Part shown: in pieces, positions 16,259 through 24,816 of the stretch
How the letters are laid out: the number at the start of each line of letters is the position of its first letter
Position numbering within the stretch: position 1 is the first letter of the stretch
NCBI GenBank assembly: GCA_946403625.1
Contig: CAMJAP010000025.1
Span: 1 to 32,248, forward strand
Reading direction: 5' to 3'
DNA length: 32,248 bases
DNA from: an uncultured Lachnospiraceae bacterium
GTDB taxonomy: Bacteria > Bacillota > Clostridia > Lachnospirales > Lachnospiraceae
Translations under genes and position numbers: made by a program
The notes under the pieces: model-generated
Told to the model about the DNA's origin: nothing
Seen by the model: only the letters and a program-made list of their open reading frames with translations
Database searches by the model: none

Positions 16259-17668
16259 TTATTCCGGGATCGGCCGGATCACATTCCGATAAATGCGCAG
16301 CAGGAAGAAGGCGGTCACGCAAAGGCTCATGAGTTCCGCGATGGGGAAACACCACCAGATCAAAGGCAATCCGCCGATCTGTGCCAGCGCATATGCCACC
16401 GGAAGAAGAACCACCAGCTGTCTGGCTACGGATACGATCAGGCTGTACAAGCCGTTCCCCAGCGCCTGAAATACACTGCCGCCGATGATGCAGAACCACG
16501 CCAGCAGATAATGGTAGGCAATGATACGCAGTGCCGGTACTCCCAATTCGGACAGACCGGACTGGTGCGGATCAAAAAGCAGCAGCAGTTTGTCCGGAAT
16601 GAGCTGGAACAACGCAAAACCAAAGAGCAGCAGCATGAAAGCATAGGCCATACTGAGGCGGATCACCTGCATCATACGCTTTCGTTTTCTTGCGCCGTAA
16701 TTAAATGCCAGGATCGGTACCATACCGTTATTCAGTCCGAAAGTCGGCATGAAAAAGAAACTCTGTAATTTGAAGTATACCGCAAACACAGAAACTGCGT
16801 CCGGATTGAGTCCCGTCAGGATGCGGTTCATGGTAAAGGTCATGACCGAGCCGATGGCCTGCATACAAATGGACGGAAATCCTACGATATAAACCTTACG
16901 TATGATCCCCCAATCCGGCCGGAATCCGCGCAGATCCACCTCAACATCTTCATTATGTCTGTGGTTCAGCATGATCGCCAGTGCTCCTGCACAGATCTGT
17001 CCGATCACCGTCGCCAGCGCTGCGCCTGCCACCTTGAGTTCCGGCATACCAAACAGACCGAAGATCAGGATCGGATCCAGGATGATATTGATCACGGCGC
17101 CGGTGATCTGTGTAAACATGGAAAAGATCGTCTTACCGGTGGACTGCAGCAAACGCTCAAAAATAAACTGCGTAAAGATACCGAAGGATCCGCAGAATAC
17201 GATGGTCAGGTACTGCGTTCCATACTCCAGTGTAAGTCCCGTCGCTTTTTGTGCCGCGATCAGTGGTCTCGACATGAACAAGCCGATCACCAGAAACAGC
17301 ACAAAATTGCACGCCGCCAGAAAGACACCGTTGTTTGCCGTCTTTTGCACCGTGTCATAATCCTTTTCTCCCAGCGCTCTGGAAAGGATCGCATTCACGC
17401 CGACGCACAGACCGGTTCCGAAAGCGATCATAAGCATCTGAAACGGAAACGCCATTCCCAGGGCCGCCAGCGCCGGCGACGTAGCCTCGTCCGTACCTTC
17501 CTGGAGCTGGGCTACAAAAACGCTGTCTACGATGTTATAACATGCCTGTACCAGCATGGATATCATCATTGGCAGCGCCATATTGATCAACAATTTGTTC
17601 ATGGGCATCACGCCCATTTTGTTTTCTTTCACACCACTTGCTTCATTTAATGCACTTGCTTCACTCAT
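16259..17668 (-). CDS. MATE family efflux transporter
   Basis: 469 residues, about 12 membrane helices in two similar halves, with the MATE-typical start of the first half (LLINMALPMMISMLVQACYN, then IVDSVFVAQ) and the pseudo-repeat in the second half. Such proteins export cationic drugs or metabolites using a sodium or proton gradient; the substrate is unknown. The start overlaps the GGDEF gene by 8 bases (ATGAGTGA), and GGAAGAG lies before it, so it is the last gene of the ClpX-like pair/GGDEF/MATE operon. A Ser/Ala/Glu-rich 20-residue cytosolic extension precedes the first helix. Confidence 0.92.
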   Translation of the reverse strand: MSEASALNEASGVKENKMGVMPMNKLLINMALPMMISMLVQACYNIVDSVFVAQLQEGTDEATSPALAALGMAFPFQMLMIAFGTGLCVGVNAILSRALGEKDYDTVQKTANNGVFLAACNFVLFLVIGLFMSRPLIAAQKATGLTLEYGTQYLTIVFCGSFGIFTQFIFERLLQSTGKTIFSMFTQITGAVINIILDPILIFGLFGMPELKVAGAALATVIGQICAGALAIMLNHRHNEDVEVDLRGFRPDWGIIRKVYIVGFPSICMQAIGSVMTFTMNRILTGLNPDAVSVFAVYFKLQSFFFMPTFGLNNGMVPILAFNYGARKRKRMMQVIRLSMAYAFMLLLFGFALFQLIPDKLLLLFDPHQSGLSELGVPALRIIAYHYLLAWFCIIGGSVFQALGNGLYSLIVSVARQLVVLLPVAYALAQIGGLPLIWWCFPIAELMSLCVTAFFLLRIYRNVIRPIPE

Positions 17669-19193
17669 CTTTTTTCTCTTCCGTCTTCTCCCCTTTATTC
17701 GTATCCCCCGAATCTTCTTCCCCTTCTGTATTCATCTGTTCTTCCCGCTCCTGCTCCGCTTCACGCATGGCAATGTCCGCAAAAAGCTGCATCGGATTTT
17801 CCGCATCCAGGATCTCCTCCGAGAAGGTAATCATCGTATTACCGCGCTTTTCATCCTGCTGGAACACCAACAGTTCACGATAGCACGGCTGCGCGCCATC
17901 CATAGTCACCACCAGCTGGTCTCTGCCGTGTTCCTTACCATAATATAGGCGCTCATCTGCCTGCTTGATCATCTCTTCCAGGTCACCCTCAGGGGTCCCT
18001 TCCACAAGACCGATCGTCATCGTCACCCGTATGGTCTGATATTTGTAATTCACACTCAGTCCATGCAGACGATCCACATACTCTTCCAACGCTGCGCCGG
18101 CACTGATCAGACTCATATCTTCAAAGATCAGCAAAAACTCTTCACCGCCCCAGCGCACGGCATGGCCGCGTCCGCCCATCAGTTCCTTGAGCTCTCCGGC
18201 CACAAATTTGAGCACTTCGTCACCGGCATCGTGCCCATAAGTATCGTTCACTTTCTTGAAAAAGTCAATATCCCCGATGGCGATCGCAAACGGAGCCCCG
18301 GTCTGTTTGGAGCGTTTCTGCATATTCTTCAGCTTGGCATTGCCGTACCGACGGTTATATAGCGTCGTCAGAGGATCACACTCCACCAGCACGCGCACGG
18401 CATTCTGCATCCGCACGATCTCTCCGCCGGTCTGTCCGATCTCGTCCTTGCGTTTCAGCACTTTATCCGGCATCACATTGCTCAGATTGCCGGCCACCAT
18501 TCCCGATAAAAACTTGTGGATCTGCCCGATGGCACTGACAATACGACTGGTATAACGAACACTGATAAAGCTGGCCACCAACAGTCCCAGCACCGTGATC
18601 ACCAGGATCGGCAGGGATGCTTTGGCCGCTTCGCTCTTGACCTCCGCCGAAGTGATGGCCGTAGCGACCATTCCCACCAGATCGTTGTCCGCGTTCCACA
18701 ACGGGATATAGCAGGCATAGTACAGTTCCGTGCCGATCTCCACTTCATAATAGAGCGGCTGTCGTTTGCGCATCATCTGTGAAGATACCGCCGCATTGAT
18801 CGCGCTGCCGGCATAACGGTTGCCCGCATCATCCTGCAAAGTAGTCAAAATACGCGCATCTTTAAAAAACAGCGAGATATGCATCCCGGTCTTTTCCCGC
18901 AGGCGGTCCAGAAAGTCATACTGTTCCGTCAGTTCATAGTCACCTTTATATAAGGAAACATAGCCACCGCCCAGCTGCATCAGCCTATAATCGCCGGGGT
19001 ACATCGTCTCATAGCTCTCCGCCACCGAAGCTGCCGTTGCATAAAGAGACCGGTTCAACTCCTGCGTCAGGGAAGCCTTCGACTGCAACATGGCCATCGC
19101 ATCGATCACAATACACATGACCAGCATGGGCAAAATCGTCCGAAACAATACCGCTCTCTGCAGTTTTCCGATCCTTTGACTCTCTATCTTCAT
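17661..19193 (-). CDS. Membrane GGDEF protein (probable diguanylate cyclase)
   Basis: 510 residues. N-terminal membrane helix (about 18-38), an extracellular sensor region (about 40-185) of Cache-like length, a second helix (about 190-212), a HAMP-like linker, then a GGDEF domain with DPLTTLYNRR, DIDFFKKVNDTYGHDAGDE and the active motif GGEEF near residue 350, all consistent with an active enzyme making c-di-GMP. The inhibitory I-site RxxD is absent: the matching residues read GGRG. The C-terminal tail (last ~45 residues) is very rich in Glu/Lys. It sits between the ClpX-like pair (45-base gap) and the MATE gene (overlap). The signal is unknown. Confidence 0.92.
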   Translation of the reverse strand: MKIESQRIGKLQRAVLFRTILPMLVMCIVIDAMAMLQSKASLTQELNRSLYATAASVAESYETMYPGDYRLMQLGGGYVSLYKGDYELTEQYDFLDRLREKTGMHISLFFKDARILTTLQDDAGNRYAGSAINAAVSSQMMRKRQPLYYEVEIGTELYYACYIPLWNADNDLVGMVATAITSAEVKSEAAKASLPILVITVLGLLVASFISVRYTSRIVSAIGQIHKFLSGMVAGNLSNVMPDKVLKRKDEIGQTGGEIVRMQNAVRVLVECDPLTTLYNRRYGNAKLKNMQKRSKQTGAPFAIAIGDIDFFKKVNDTYGHDAGDEVLKFVAGELKELMGGRGHAVRWGGEEFLLIFEDMSLISAGAALEEYVDRLHGLSVNYKYQTIRVTMTIGLVEGTPEGDLEEMIKQADERLYYGKEHGRDQLVVTMDGAQPCYRELLVFQQDEKRGNTMITFSEEILDAENPMQLFADIAMREAEQEREEQMNTEGEEDSGDTNKGEKTEEKKDE

Positions 19194-19238
19194 GTCATGC
19201 CCCCGTCTGAAAAGTCTCGAGTTTCTAGTTCTACTGCT

Positions 19239-20792
19239 CTATAAATATGCCGGCTTGCTTTCTTTCCTGGCAACCGCTGCCGTGATCAACACTTCTTTCG
19301 CCCCCGTCATCGTCGGCACTTCAAACAATGCATCTTTCAGGATATCCCGTACCACCGCATTCAGCCCGCGGGCACCGATGCTCATTTCGTTCACCCGGTC
19401 GATGATCACATCCAATGCCTCGTCCGTGAACCGCAGCTGTACATTGTCCTCGATCATAAACTCGCGCTCGTATCTCGAAAGGATGCTGTCCTCCGGCTCC
19501 ACCAGCACGCGTTTCATGGTCTCCCGATCCAGTTTTTTCAAAACCGTGACCGTACTGAGTCGTCCTGCCAGTTCCGGTTTCATCCCGTATTCCATCAGAT
19601 GCTCGGTCTTTAATAACTCCCCGGTCATCTCAAAGGTCTCTTCCCCGGAAACTTCACTGCCAAAACCGATGCCGCTCTGTACATATTCCTTCCGCACGAT
19701 CTTGTCCAGTCCTTCAAAAGCCCCGGCACAGATGAACAGGATATCCGTGGTGTTCATCAGCAGGATCTCCTGACCGCTGGATTTGTCCTGCAGCGGCACA
19801 TCGATGTCCGTGCCCTCAAACATGCCAAGCAACTGCCCCTGCAATTCATTATTGATATCGCCGCCCTTGGAATAGAGTTTTGCCGGGATGATCTTGTCAA
19901 ATTCATCACAGAAAACGATCCCGCATTCGGTCAGTTCGATATCTTTGCCCGATTTGAGATACAGATTCAAAAGACTTTCTTCTTTATTGCGCCCCTTCCA
20001 CGGCGTTGCCACGATCCCGCTGAAATCCGAGATCACCACCGGCACCGGCACCAGATCAGTCAGCCGCCGGATCATCTCGGTCTTGCCGCAGCCGGAAGGC
20101 CCCACCATCAGCACATTTGTCTTGATCAGATGCGCATCCGGATACACAATACGCAGGAAATGATTGTAGACCGCCGTGCTGAGCACTTCCTTTGTCTCGT
20201 CCTGCCCGATCACAAAACGATCCAGGTATTCCTTGATCTTGCGCGGTGTATAGTCACGGATAAAGTTCCTGCAATCTTCCATAAACGGCAGATCCGCACG
20301 GTTTCGGACTTCTTCCGTCTTCCGCGGCATCTTGATATTGCGCACTTTATTCTGCTGATAACGGATACGGCAAACCGCCAGCTGTCCCAGCGCATCCTCT
20401 GCCTGCTGGCGATCCGAATCCCGCATCAGTTCGTATTCCATAAAGGAAAAGAGTTCTTCCAGATCATCATTGGTGATCTCGGTCTCAACGGCCTTTGCCA
20501 GATAAAAGACCGGATCGTTCTTGTAGGCGGATGCCGCCTCCCGGATGATCGCCCAAAACGGCGTCCGGTAGCCTTTTTCCTTAAAGCTGGCCCCCATCAG
20601 TTTGAACACGCTGTCCAGATTGCGCTCGCTCTCCGGCCGTGTCATCATAATATAATGCAAAAGAATGCGCAGATAATCGACGATCAGCTGCTCATGCGAA
20701 AAAGCGCCCCCGGCTTCTTTGTACTGCACCACCAGGTTCTTTATGTATTGCGTGCATTCCTCATCGTTTTGACACAAAAAGATCTGCTTCAC
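19239..20792 (-). CDS. ClpX-like AAA+ ATPase without zinc domain (second of a tandem pair)
   Basis: 517 residues. Residues 1-185 are a mostly helical domain I do not recognise. The ClpX-type core follows: YLDRFVIGQDETKEVLSTAV, Walker A GPSGCGKT (231-238), Walker B CDEFDK (Asp296-Glu297), arginine finger ELAGR (Arg411), sensor-2 IGAR (Arg475). The loop GIGF (374-377) corresponds to the IGF loop by which ClpX docks on ClpP. The pore-1 GYVG of ClpX is replaced by a TPWKGR segment and the zinc-binding N-domain is missing. The start is GTG directly after the stop of the upstream paralogue (TAAGTG), with GGAGGT inside that gene, so the two are coupled and probably made in fixed ratio. No function is assigned. 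Confidence 0.85.
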   Translation of the reverse strand: MKQIFLCQNDEECTQYIKNLVVQYKEAGGAFSHEQLIVDYLRILLHYIMMTRPESERNLDSVFKLMGASFKEKGYRTPFWAIIREAASAYKNDPVFYLAKAVETEITNDDLEELFSFMEYELMRDSDRQQAEDALGQLAVCRIRYQQNKVRNIKMPRKTEEVRNRADLPFMEDCRNFIRDYTPRKIKEYLDRFVIGQDETKEVLSTAVYNHFLRIVYPDAHLIKTNVLMVGPSGCGKTEMIRRLTDLVPVPVVISDFSGIVATPWKGRNKEESLLNLYLKSGKDIELTECGIVFCDEFDKIIPAKLYSKGGDINNELQGQLLGMFEGTDIDVPLQDKSSGQEILLMNTTDILFICAGAFEGLDKIVRKEYVQSGIGFGSEVSGEETFEMTGELLKTEHLMEYGMKPELAGRLSTVTVLKKLDRETMKRVLVEPEDSILSRYEREFMIEDNVQLRFTDEALDVIIDRVNEMSIGARGLNAVVRDILKDALFEVPTMTGAKEVLITAAVARKESKPAYL

Positions 20793-22316
20793 TTAACTCT
20801 CTACCTCCGGCAATCCGTCATCTGCGGATGTACCTTCCACCTCATACATTGCCTCCGCACCGTTTAAGATCACATCTTCATTGATCACCACGCGCTTCAG
20901 CCCCTTCATTTCCGGTGCACGATACAGCACTTTTCGCAGCGCCTTACCCAGGATACTCTGCAATGCTCTCGCACCCACCGGTGTTTTCAGTGCCTGCCGT
21001 GCCACCGCCAGCAACGCATCGTCCGTAAAGATCAGATCCGCCGCAACCGAAAGCTGCAGTTCCCGCTCATAACGCTCGATCAGGTTATCCTTCGGCTCGG
21101 TCAGGATACGGATCAGGTCCTGCTCGGTCAGGCGTTCCAAAACCGACACCGTCGATACACGGCCTGCCAGTTCCCGTTTCATTCCGTATTCCATGAGTAC
21201 TTCATGGTTGATATTGTCCCGGATGAACGACAGATCCATCTCCTTTTCCAACGGAGATAAGAATCCGATGTTGCCTGGCAGATTTTCTCTTTTCTTCTTA
21301 TCCGATTTGATGTATTCCTCAATGCCCTGAAATGCCCCCGCCAGCACAAACAGCATATGCGAAGTATCCAATAACAGCGGCATCCCGTCAGCTTTGAGTT
21401 CGATCTCGCTGCCTTCGAGCATCGTCAGCATCTGCGACTGCACATCGTCATGAATATTGACGCCGCGCTCCGAAATGGCCGGAAGCAGCAGTTTGTCAAA
21501 CTCATCCATAAAGATGATCCCCCGTTCCGCATCCGCCTTTTTCCGTCCGGCTGCTTCATAGAGTTCCAGCAGGATATCTTCCTTATGTCTGCCGCGGAAC
21601 TGGCTGGCTCCCAGCGAAGATACATCCGTAAAGACCATAGGGTAGTCCACGATGTCGCGGATCCGCCGCATGATCTCGGTCTTGCCGCAGCCCGAAGGAC
21701 CGATCAGCAGCACCACATTGGGCGCAAATTTCTGTTCCGGGTGACGCAGTCGTTTTCCATGACCGTAAACCGCCGTGCAGACCGCCATCTTGGCATCGTC
21801 CTGCCCGATGATATAGTCGTCCAGATATGCCTTCATTTCCGCCGGTCGCTTCCACGACTCCTTCGGAGCCGCATCCGACATCTTTTCCAGATAGGTGCGC
21901 CGCATACGGGTGATGCGCCCCAGCACATTCCGCTCGCGGCTGTTCATGGATTTGTCCACCGCTTTGCGCAGTGTATCCGCCTCCAGGAAATCCAGAATAA
22001 ACCTCGCCCGCTCCCCGAAGATCTCGGTGGAGTAGGACAGGTCTTCTTCCAGTTTTTCCAGAACATGCAAAAGGGAGCGCATCTGCGGCATAATGCGGGA
22101 GTCCTCGATCACACGGAAACACAGGATCTCCAGATAACTGAGCGCATCCGCGTCTGCAATCTGCACATCATCGCAAACGATCGCCAGCCTTTTGACAATA
22201 TATTCCGAGATGTCCTTGCCGAGCATGGAATTATCCAGCAGTTTATTGCCTGCTGCCCCGATCGGCATCCCGAACATCTTATTCTTTTTTTGAATTTCCT
22301 GAAACAGATTGATCAT
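20793..22316 (-). CDS. ClpX-like AAA+ ATPase without zinc domain (first of a tandem pair)
   Basis: 507 residues. Residues 1-155 are helical and unfamiliar and differ from those of the partner. Core: YLDDYIIGQDDAKMAVCTAV, Walker A GPSGCGKT (206-213), Walker B MDEFDK (Asp271-Glu272), NIGF (349-352, possible ClpP-docking loop), arginine finger ELAGR (Arg386), sensor-2 VGAR (Arg450). The pore-1 segment reads SQFRGR where ClpX has GYVG. The pore-2 region is shorter than in ClpX. Paralogous to the next gene over the whole core, and both differ clearly from canonical clpX at 26694-28259. First gene of a four-gene operon with GGDEF and MATE genes and its own promoter. It may form a hetero-oligomer with its partner (inference). 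Confidence 0.85.
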   Translation of the reverse strand: MINLFQEIQKKNKMFGMPIGAAGNKLLDNSMLGKDISEYIVKRLAIVCDDVQIADADALSYLEILCFRVIEDSRIMPQMRSLLHVLEKLEEDLSYSTEIFGERARFILDFLEADTLRKAVDKSMNSRERNVLGRITRMRRTYLEKMSDAAPKESWKRPAEMKAYLDDYIIGQDDAKMAVCTAVYGHGKRLRHPEQKFAPNVVLLIGPSGCGKTEIMRRIRDIVDYPMVFTDVSSLGASQFRGRHKEDILLELYEAAGRKKADAERGIIFMDEFDKLLLPAISERGVNIHDDVQSQMLTMLEGSEIELKADGMPLLLDTSHMLFVLAGAFQGIEEYIKSDKKKRENLPGNIGFLSPLEKEMDLSFIRDNINHEVLMEYGMKRELAGRVSTVSVLERLTEQDLIRILTEPKDNLIERYERELQLSVAADLIFTDDALLAVARQALKTPVGARALQSILGKALRKVLYRAPEMKGLKRVVINEDVILNGAEAMYEVEGTSADDGLPEVES

Positions 22317-22353
22317 TTTCTTCGATCCCTAATATGTATAATATGCCACTATT

Positions 22354-22391
22354 ATTTTACCCTTTTTTACGCCAACTTGCAAGCAATTGGC
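22354..22391 (-). promoter_or_regulatory. Promoter of the ClpX-like operon with overlapping palindrome
   Basis: TTGCAA (22377-22382) and TAAAAT (22354-22359) on the minus strand with a 17-base spacer. The -35 box lies at the centre of GCCAA-N11-TTGGC (22371-22391), a likely operator position. Confidence 0.5.
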
Positions 22392-22413
22392 AGTGGCACG
22401 GGCCGGCAAAATC

Positions 22414-24546
22414 CTACTCCGTAAGATTTACATAGATCTCTTTTTGAATGATCCCGGAATGTTTCTTTTCCCTCATCCTGACGATCAGATCACGGTTCCT
22501 GTGAAGGCGCACAAAAAGGCCCGAAAACCGTATGCAGACACGGTCCGTTTCGCAGCGTTCCAGCAGATCCTGTCCCAGTTCGATCCTGTAAGCCCGCCCC
22601 TTTTCCGTCCGGATCTGCAGTTTGCCCAGCCGCTTCTTGCGCCCGTCAACACAGATCGTATGCACCTCCGCCATGGCGAACAGATAGACCAGACCGGCGT
22701 GTATCCCGGCAATCCCGCCCAGGCAGCCGGTAGTAACCGCCACCGCCGTTCCTACCACAGCGGCCCGGCTGCGGATGTGATTCTTCTCACCTCTGTCCGT
22801 CGCATCCCCATCGGTCTCAGCACTCTGCACCACCGGGAGCGCTACCGTTGCCGCCGGTTCGGCAATGCACTCCGGCAAAATCGTTTCCGAAACCACTGCT
22901 TCTGCCGGCTCCGCGATCCCCCCGGGATAAGGCGTTGTTTGCACAATGTCGGACTCTTTGCTATAGGGAGCGACATCCCGGCTCTCTTCTGTTCCGCCCG
23001 GCTCCGTCAGATCGCAGATTTCACGTTCTTCGTGATCGGGTTCCGGTACGGTTATCGCCGGTTGTTCCGGAATGGTTTCCTTCACATTTTCAGGCAATTC
23101 AATGCTCGGCTGCGGTTCGTCCCGGTCGGATCCGTTTGCTTCCTCCTGCCGTACAGGTTGCGGTGTTGGTGTCGTCTGATCCTGTTCCGGTTCTTCTTCC
23201 TCCTCGTCCGCTTGCGGAGTTTCGGGCTCCTCTCGTACTTCCTGCCCCCGCGATATCGTACGGATATCCGCTTTCAGGATCGGCTCCTCCACCAGCCATT
23301 TCCACACGCCGGTCGGGTTTCCATCCGCATCAAATACGGGATCTCCGTCCAGCCGGTAACCGCGAAACTCCTCCCCATCGGCCATCTCCGGCACCGGAAC
23401 GGCACTGTATTCTTCCCCGTAGCGTGCTTCAAACGAATGATCCGGCATGCCGTCACCATCCGCATCCTCACCGTAATACACCATATAACGCTCTGTGTCC
23501 CAAAGCGCATCCAGCACTACATCCCCGTCCGGATCCCACTGCCAGGTTTTTCCGGAAGTTCCGTCCGCAGCAAACAGCTTCTGCCCCTCATACGCATAGC
23601 CGTCAAAATGAAAGCCGCTTCTGTTTTCGTCCGTTACCGGAACGATCGCAGGGATCTCCTCGCCGTAGGCTACGCGAACGCTCCGGTCCGGCACGCCATC
23701 CCCGTCTGCATCGCTGCCGTAGTGCAAAAGGTAGGTCTTGGTCTGCCATCTCGCCTGCAATTCCAGTCGGGTCTCCGCAAATTCCGTATCCTCCAAAACC
23801 GGCGTTCCTTCCGCGTCATAATAGCGTGTATCTCCGCAGTAAAACCCGGCAAACGAGTACCCTTTCCGTTGCGGCACGCGGATCCCGGGCAGGCTGCCGC
23901 CATACGACATCGTTTCTTCCTGCAGCAGCCGGTCCCCATCCATATAACGGATCCGAATCGGCACAGACAGATCCGTATAGGAAAGTGTGTTATCATACCA
24001 GCACTCTGCCTTTGCATCGTACCAGTGCAGCGTTGCCGAGTAGGTCCGGTTTTGCGTGATCGACACACGGCTCACCCCGTCACTTTGCTCCGCTCCGGAA
24101 ACATTCCACTCGATATCATACTCTTTGACGACTTCGTTCCGGTCTTCGATCCGGGCTTCCAGGGCAGCATCTTCCCCTTCCCCCGTTTTGCGCAGCACAA
24201 AGCGCCCCAGAGAAGACAGCTCGCAGGTCATCTGTCTCTCCCATCGTCCGGTACATGTCTTTGGCGGATCATCATAGTAAAAATTCGGACATTTGACGCA
24301 CACATAGACCTGTCGGTCATTGTGATCCTTGTAGGATTCATAGATCCACCCGTCGCACTCGATATGCACTTCCTCGTAGCATCCGCCGTCTTCGCTATGC
24401 GTATGCTGCAATTCTACGGACGGTTCCCCCGTGGTCTGCTCCGGCCCGGCAGCGCTGATCGCATCCCACTTTCCTCCGCAAGCCAGCAGCAAGAGAAACG
24501 GCAATAACTTCCTGCCACCGGTCCTTATTCTGTATTCTTTTTTCAT
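22414..24546 (-). CDS. Surface protein with InlB-type repeats, membrane anchor and basic C-terminal tail
   Basis: 710 residues from the ATG at 24546, which has GGAGG eight bases before it (an upstream ATG at 24567 lacks one). Signal peptide with hydrophobic core LLPFLLLLAC; the LLAC could be a lipobox or cleavage may occur after AISA. Next a His/Cys segment (HTHSEDGGC and six Cys between 56 and 108) as in clostridial surface proteins, then three Listeria/Bacteroides-type repeats (about 205-427) with two DADGDG calcium-loop-like insertions (279-284, 361-366), a Glu/Pro/Thr-rich stalk (about 430-585), one Gly/Ala-rich membrane segment (about 594-627) and an 80-residue basic tail, which would be cytosolic. 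No sortase motif. The function is unknown; it could be an adhesin or surface sensor. Confidence 0.8.
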   Translation of the reverse strand: MKKEYRIRTGGRKLLPFLLLLACGGKWDAISAAGPEQTTGEPSVELQHTHSEDGGCYEEVHIECDGWIYESYKDHNDRQVYVCVKCPNFYYDDPPKTCTGRWERQMTCELSSLGRFVLRKTGEGEDAALEARIEDRNEVVKEYDIEWNVSGAEQSDGVSRVSITQNRTYSATLHWYDAKAECWYDNTLSYTDLSVPIRIRYMDGDRLLQEETMSYGGSLPGIRVPQRKGYSFAGFYCGDTRYYDAEGTPVLEDTEFAETRLELQARWQTKTYLLHYGSDADGDGVPDRSVRVAYGEEIPAIVPVTDENRSGFHFDGYAYEGQKLFAADGTSGKTWQWDPDGDVVLDALWDTERYMVYYGEDADGDGMPDHSFEARYGEEYSAVPVPEMADGEEFRGYRLDGDPVFDADGNPTGVWKWLVEEPILKADIRTISRGQEVREEPETPQADEEEEEPEQDQTTPTPQPVRQEEANGSDRDEPQPSIELPENVKETIPEQPAITVPEPDHEEREICDLTEPGGTEESRDVAPYSKESDIVQTTPYPGGIAEPAEAVVSETILPECIAEPAATVALPVVQSAETDGDATDRGEKNHIRSRAAVVGTAVAVTTGCLGGIAGIHAGLVYLFAMAEVHTICVDGRKKRLGKLQIRTEKGRAYRIELGQDLLERCETDRVCIRFSGLFVRLHRNRDLIVRMREKKHSGIIQKEIYVNLTE

Positions 24547-24680
24547 CTGGTTTTCCTCCTTGACCATTTCGGAGGATAGCCGATCGACAGATCCCGTCTG
24601 TCCATGAAAGTTTTGTCAGATTGTGCGAGAAAGAAAATATCATATCCGTTTCGTTTTGTCCACCCCCAATTTTAATCTTT

Positions 24681-24731
24681 CGCAAAAAGTCCTGTCCCAC
24701 CGCAAAAAACACATCAAAAACTATCGCAAAA
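24681..24731 (+). promoter_or_regulatory. Three phased CGCAAAA boxes upstream of carbamate kinase
   Basis: CGCAAAA occurs at 24681, 24701 and 24725, spaced 20 and 24 bases, near two helical turns each. The last copy occupies the -35 position of the arcC promoter, where no normal -35 hexamer is present. Possible activator sites. Confidence 0.35.
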
Positions 24732-24743
24732 TGCCTTCTGTTC

Positions 24744-24783
24744 TGCTATAATCGTTATGTATAAACATAATAATCTTATGTTT
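24744..24783 (+). promoter_or_regulatory. Extended -10 promoter and overlapping inverted repeats before carbamate kinase
   Basis: TGCTATAAT (24744-24752) is an extended -10 box. Right after it come TTATGT (24755-24760), ACATAA (24765-24770) and TTATGTTT (24776-24783), so TTATGT-N4-ACATAA and AAACATAA-N5-TTATGTTT form two overlapping palindromes across the predicted start. They fit a repressor operator or an early RNA hairpin. Confidence 0.6.
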
Positions 24784-24816
24784 ACTATTAATCCTTTTTC
24801 AAGGGGGAATAAATCA

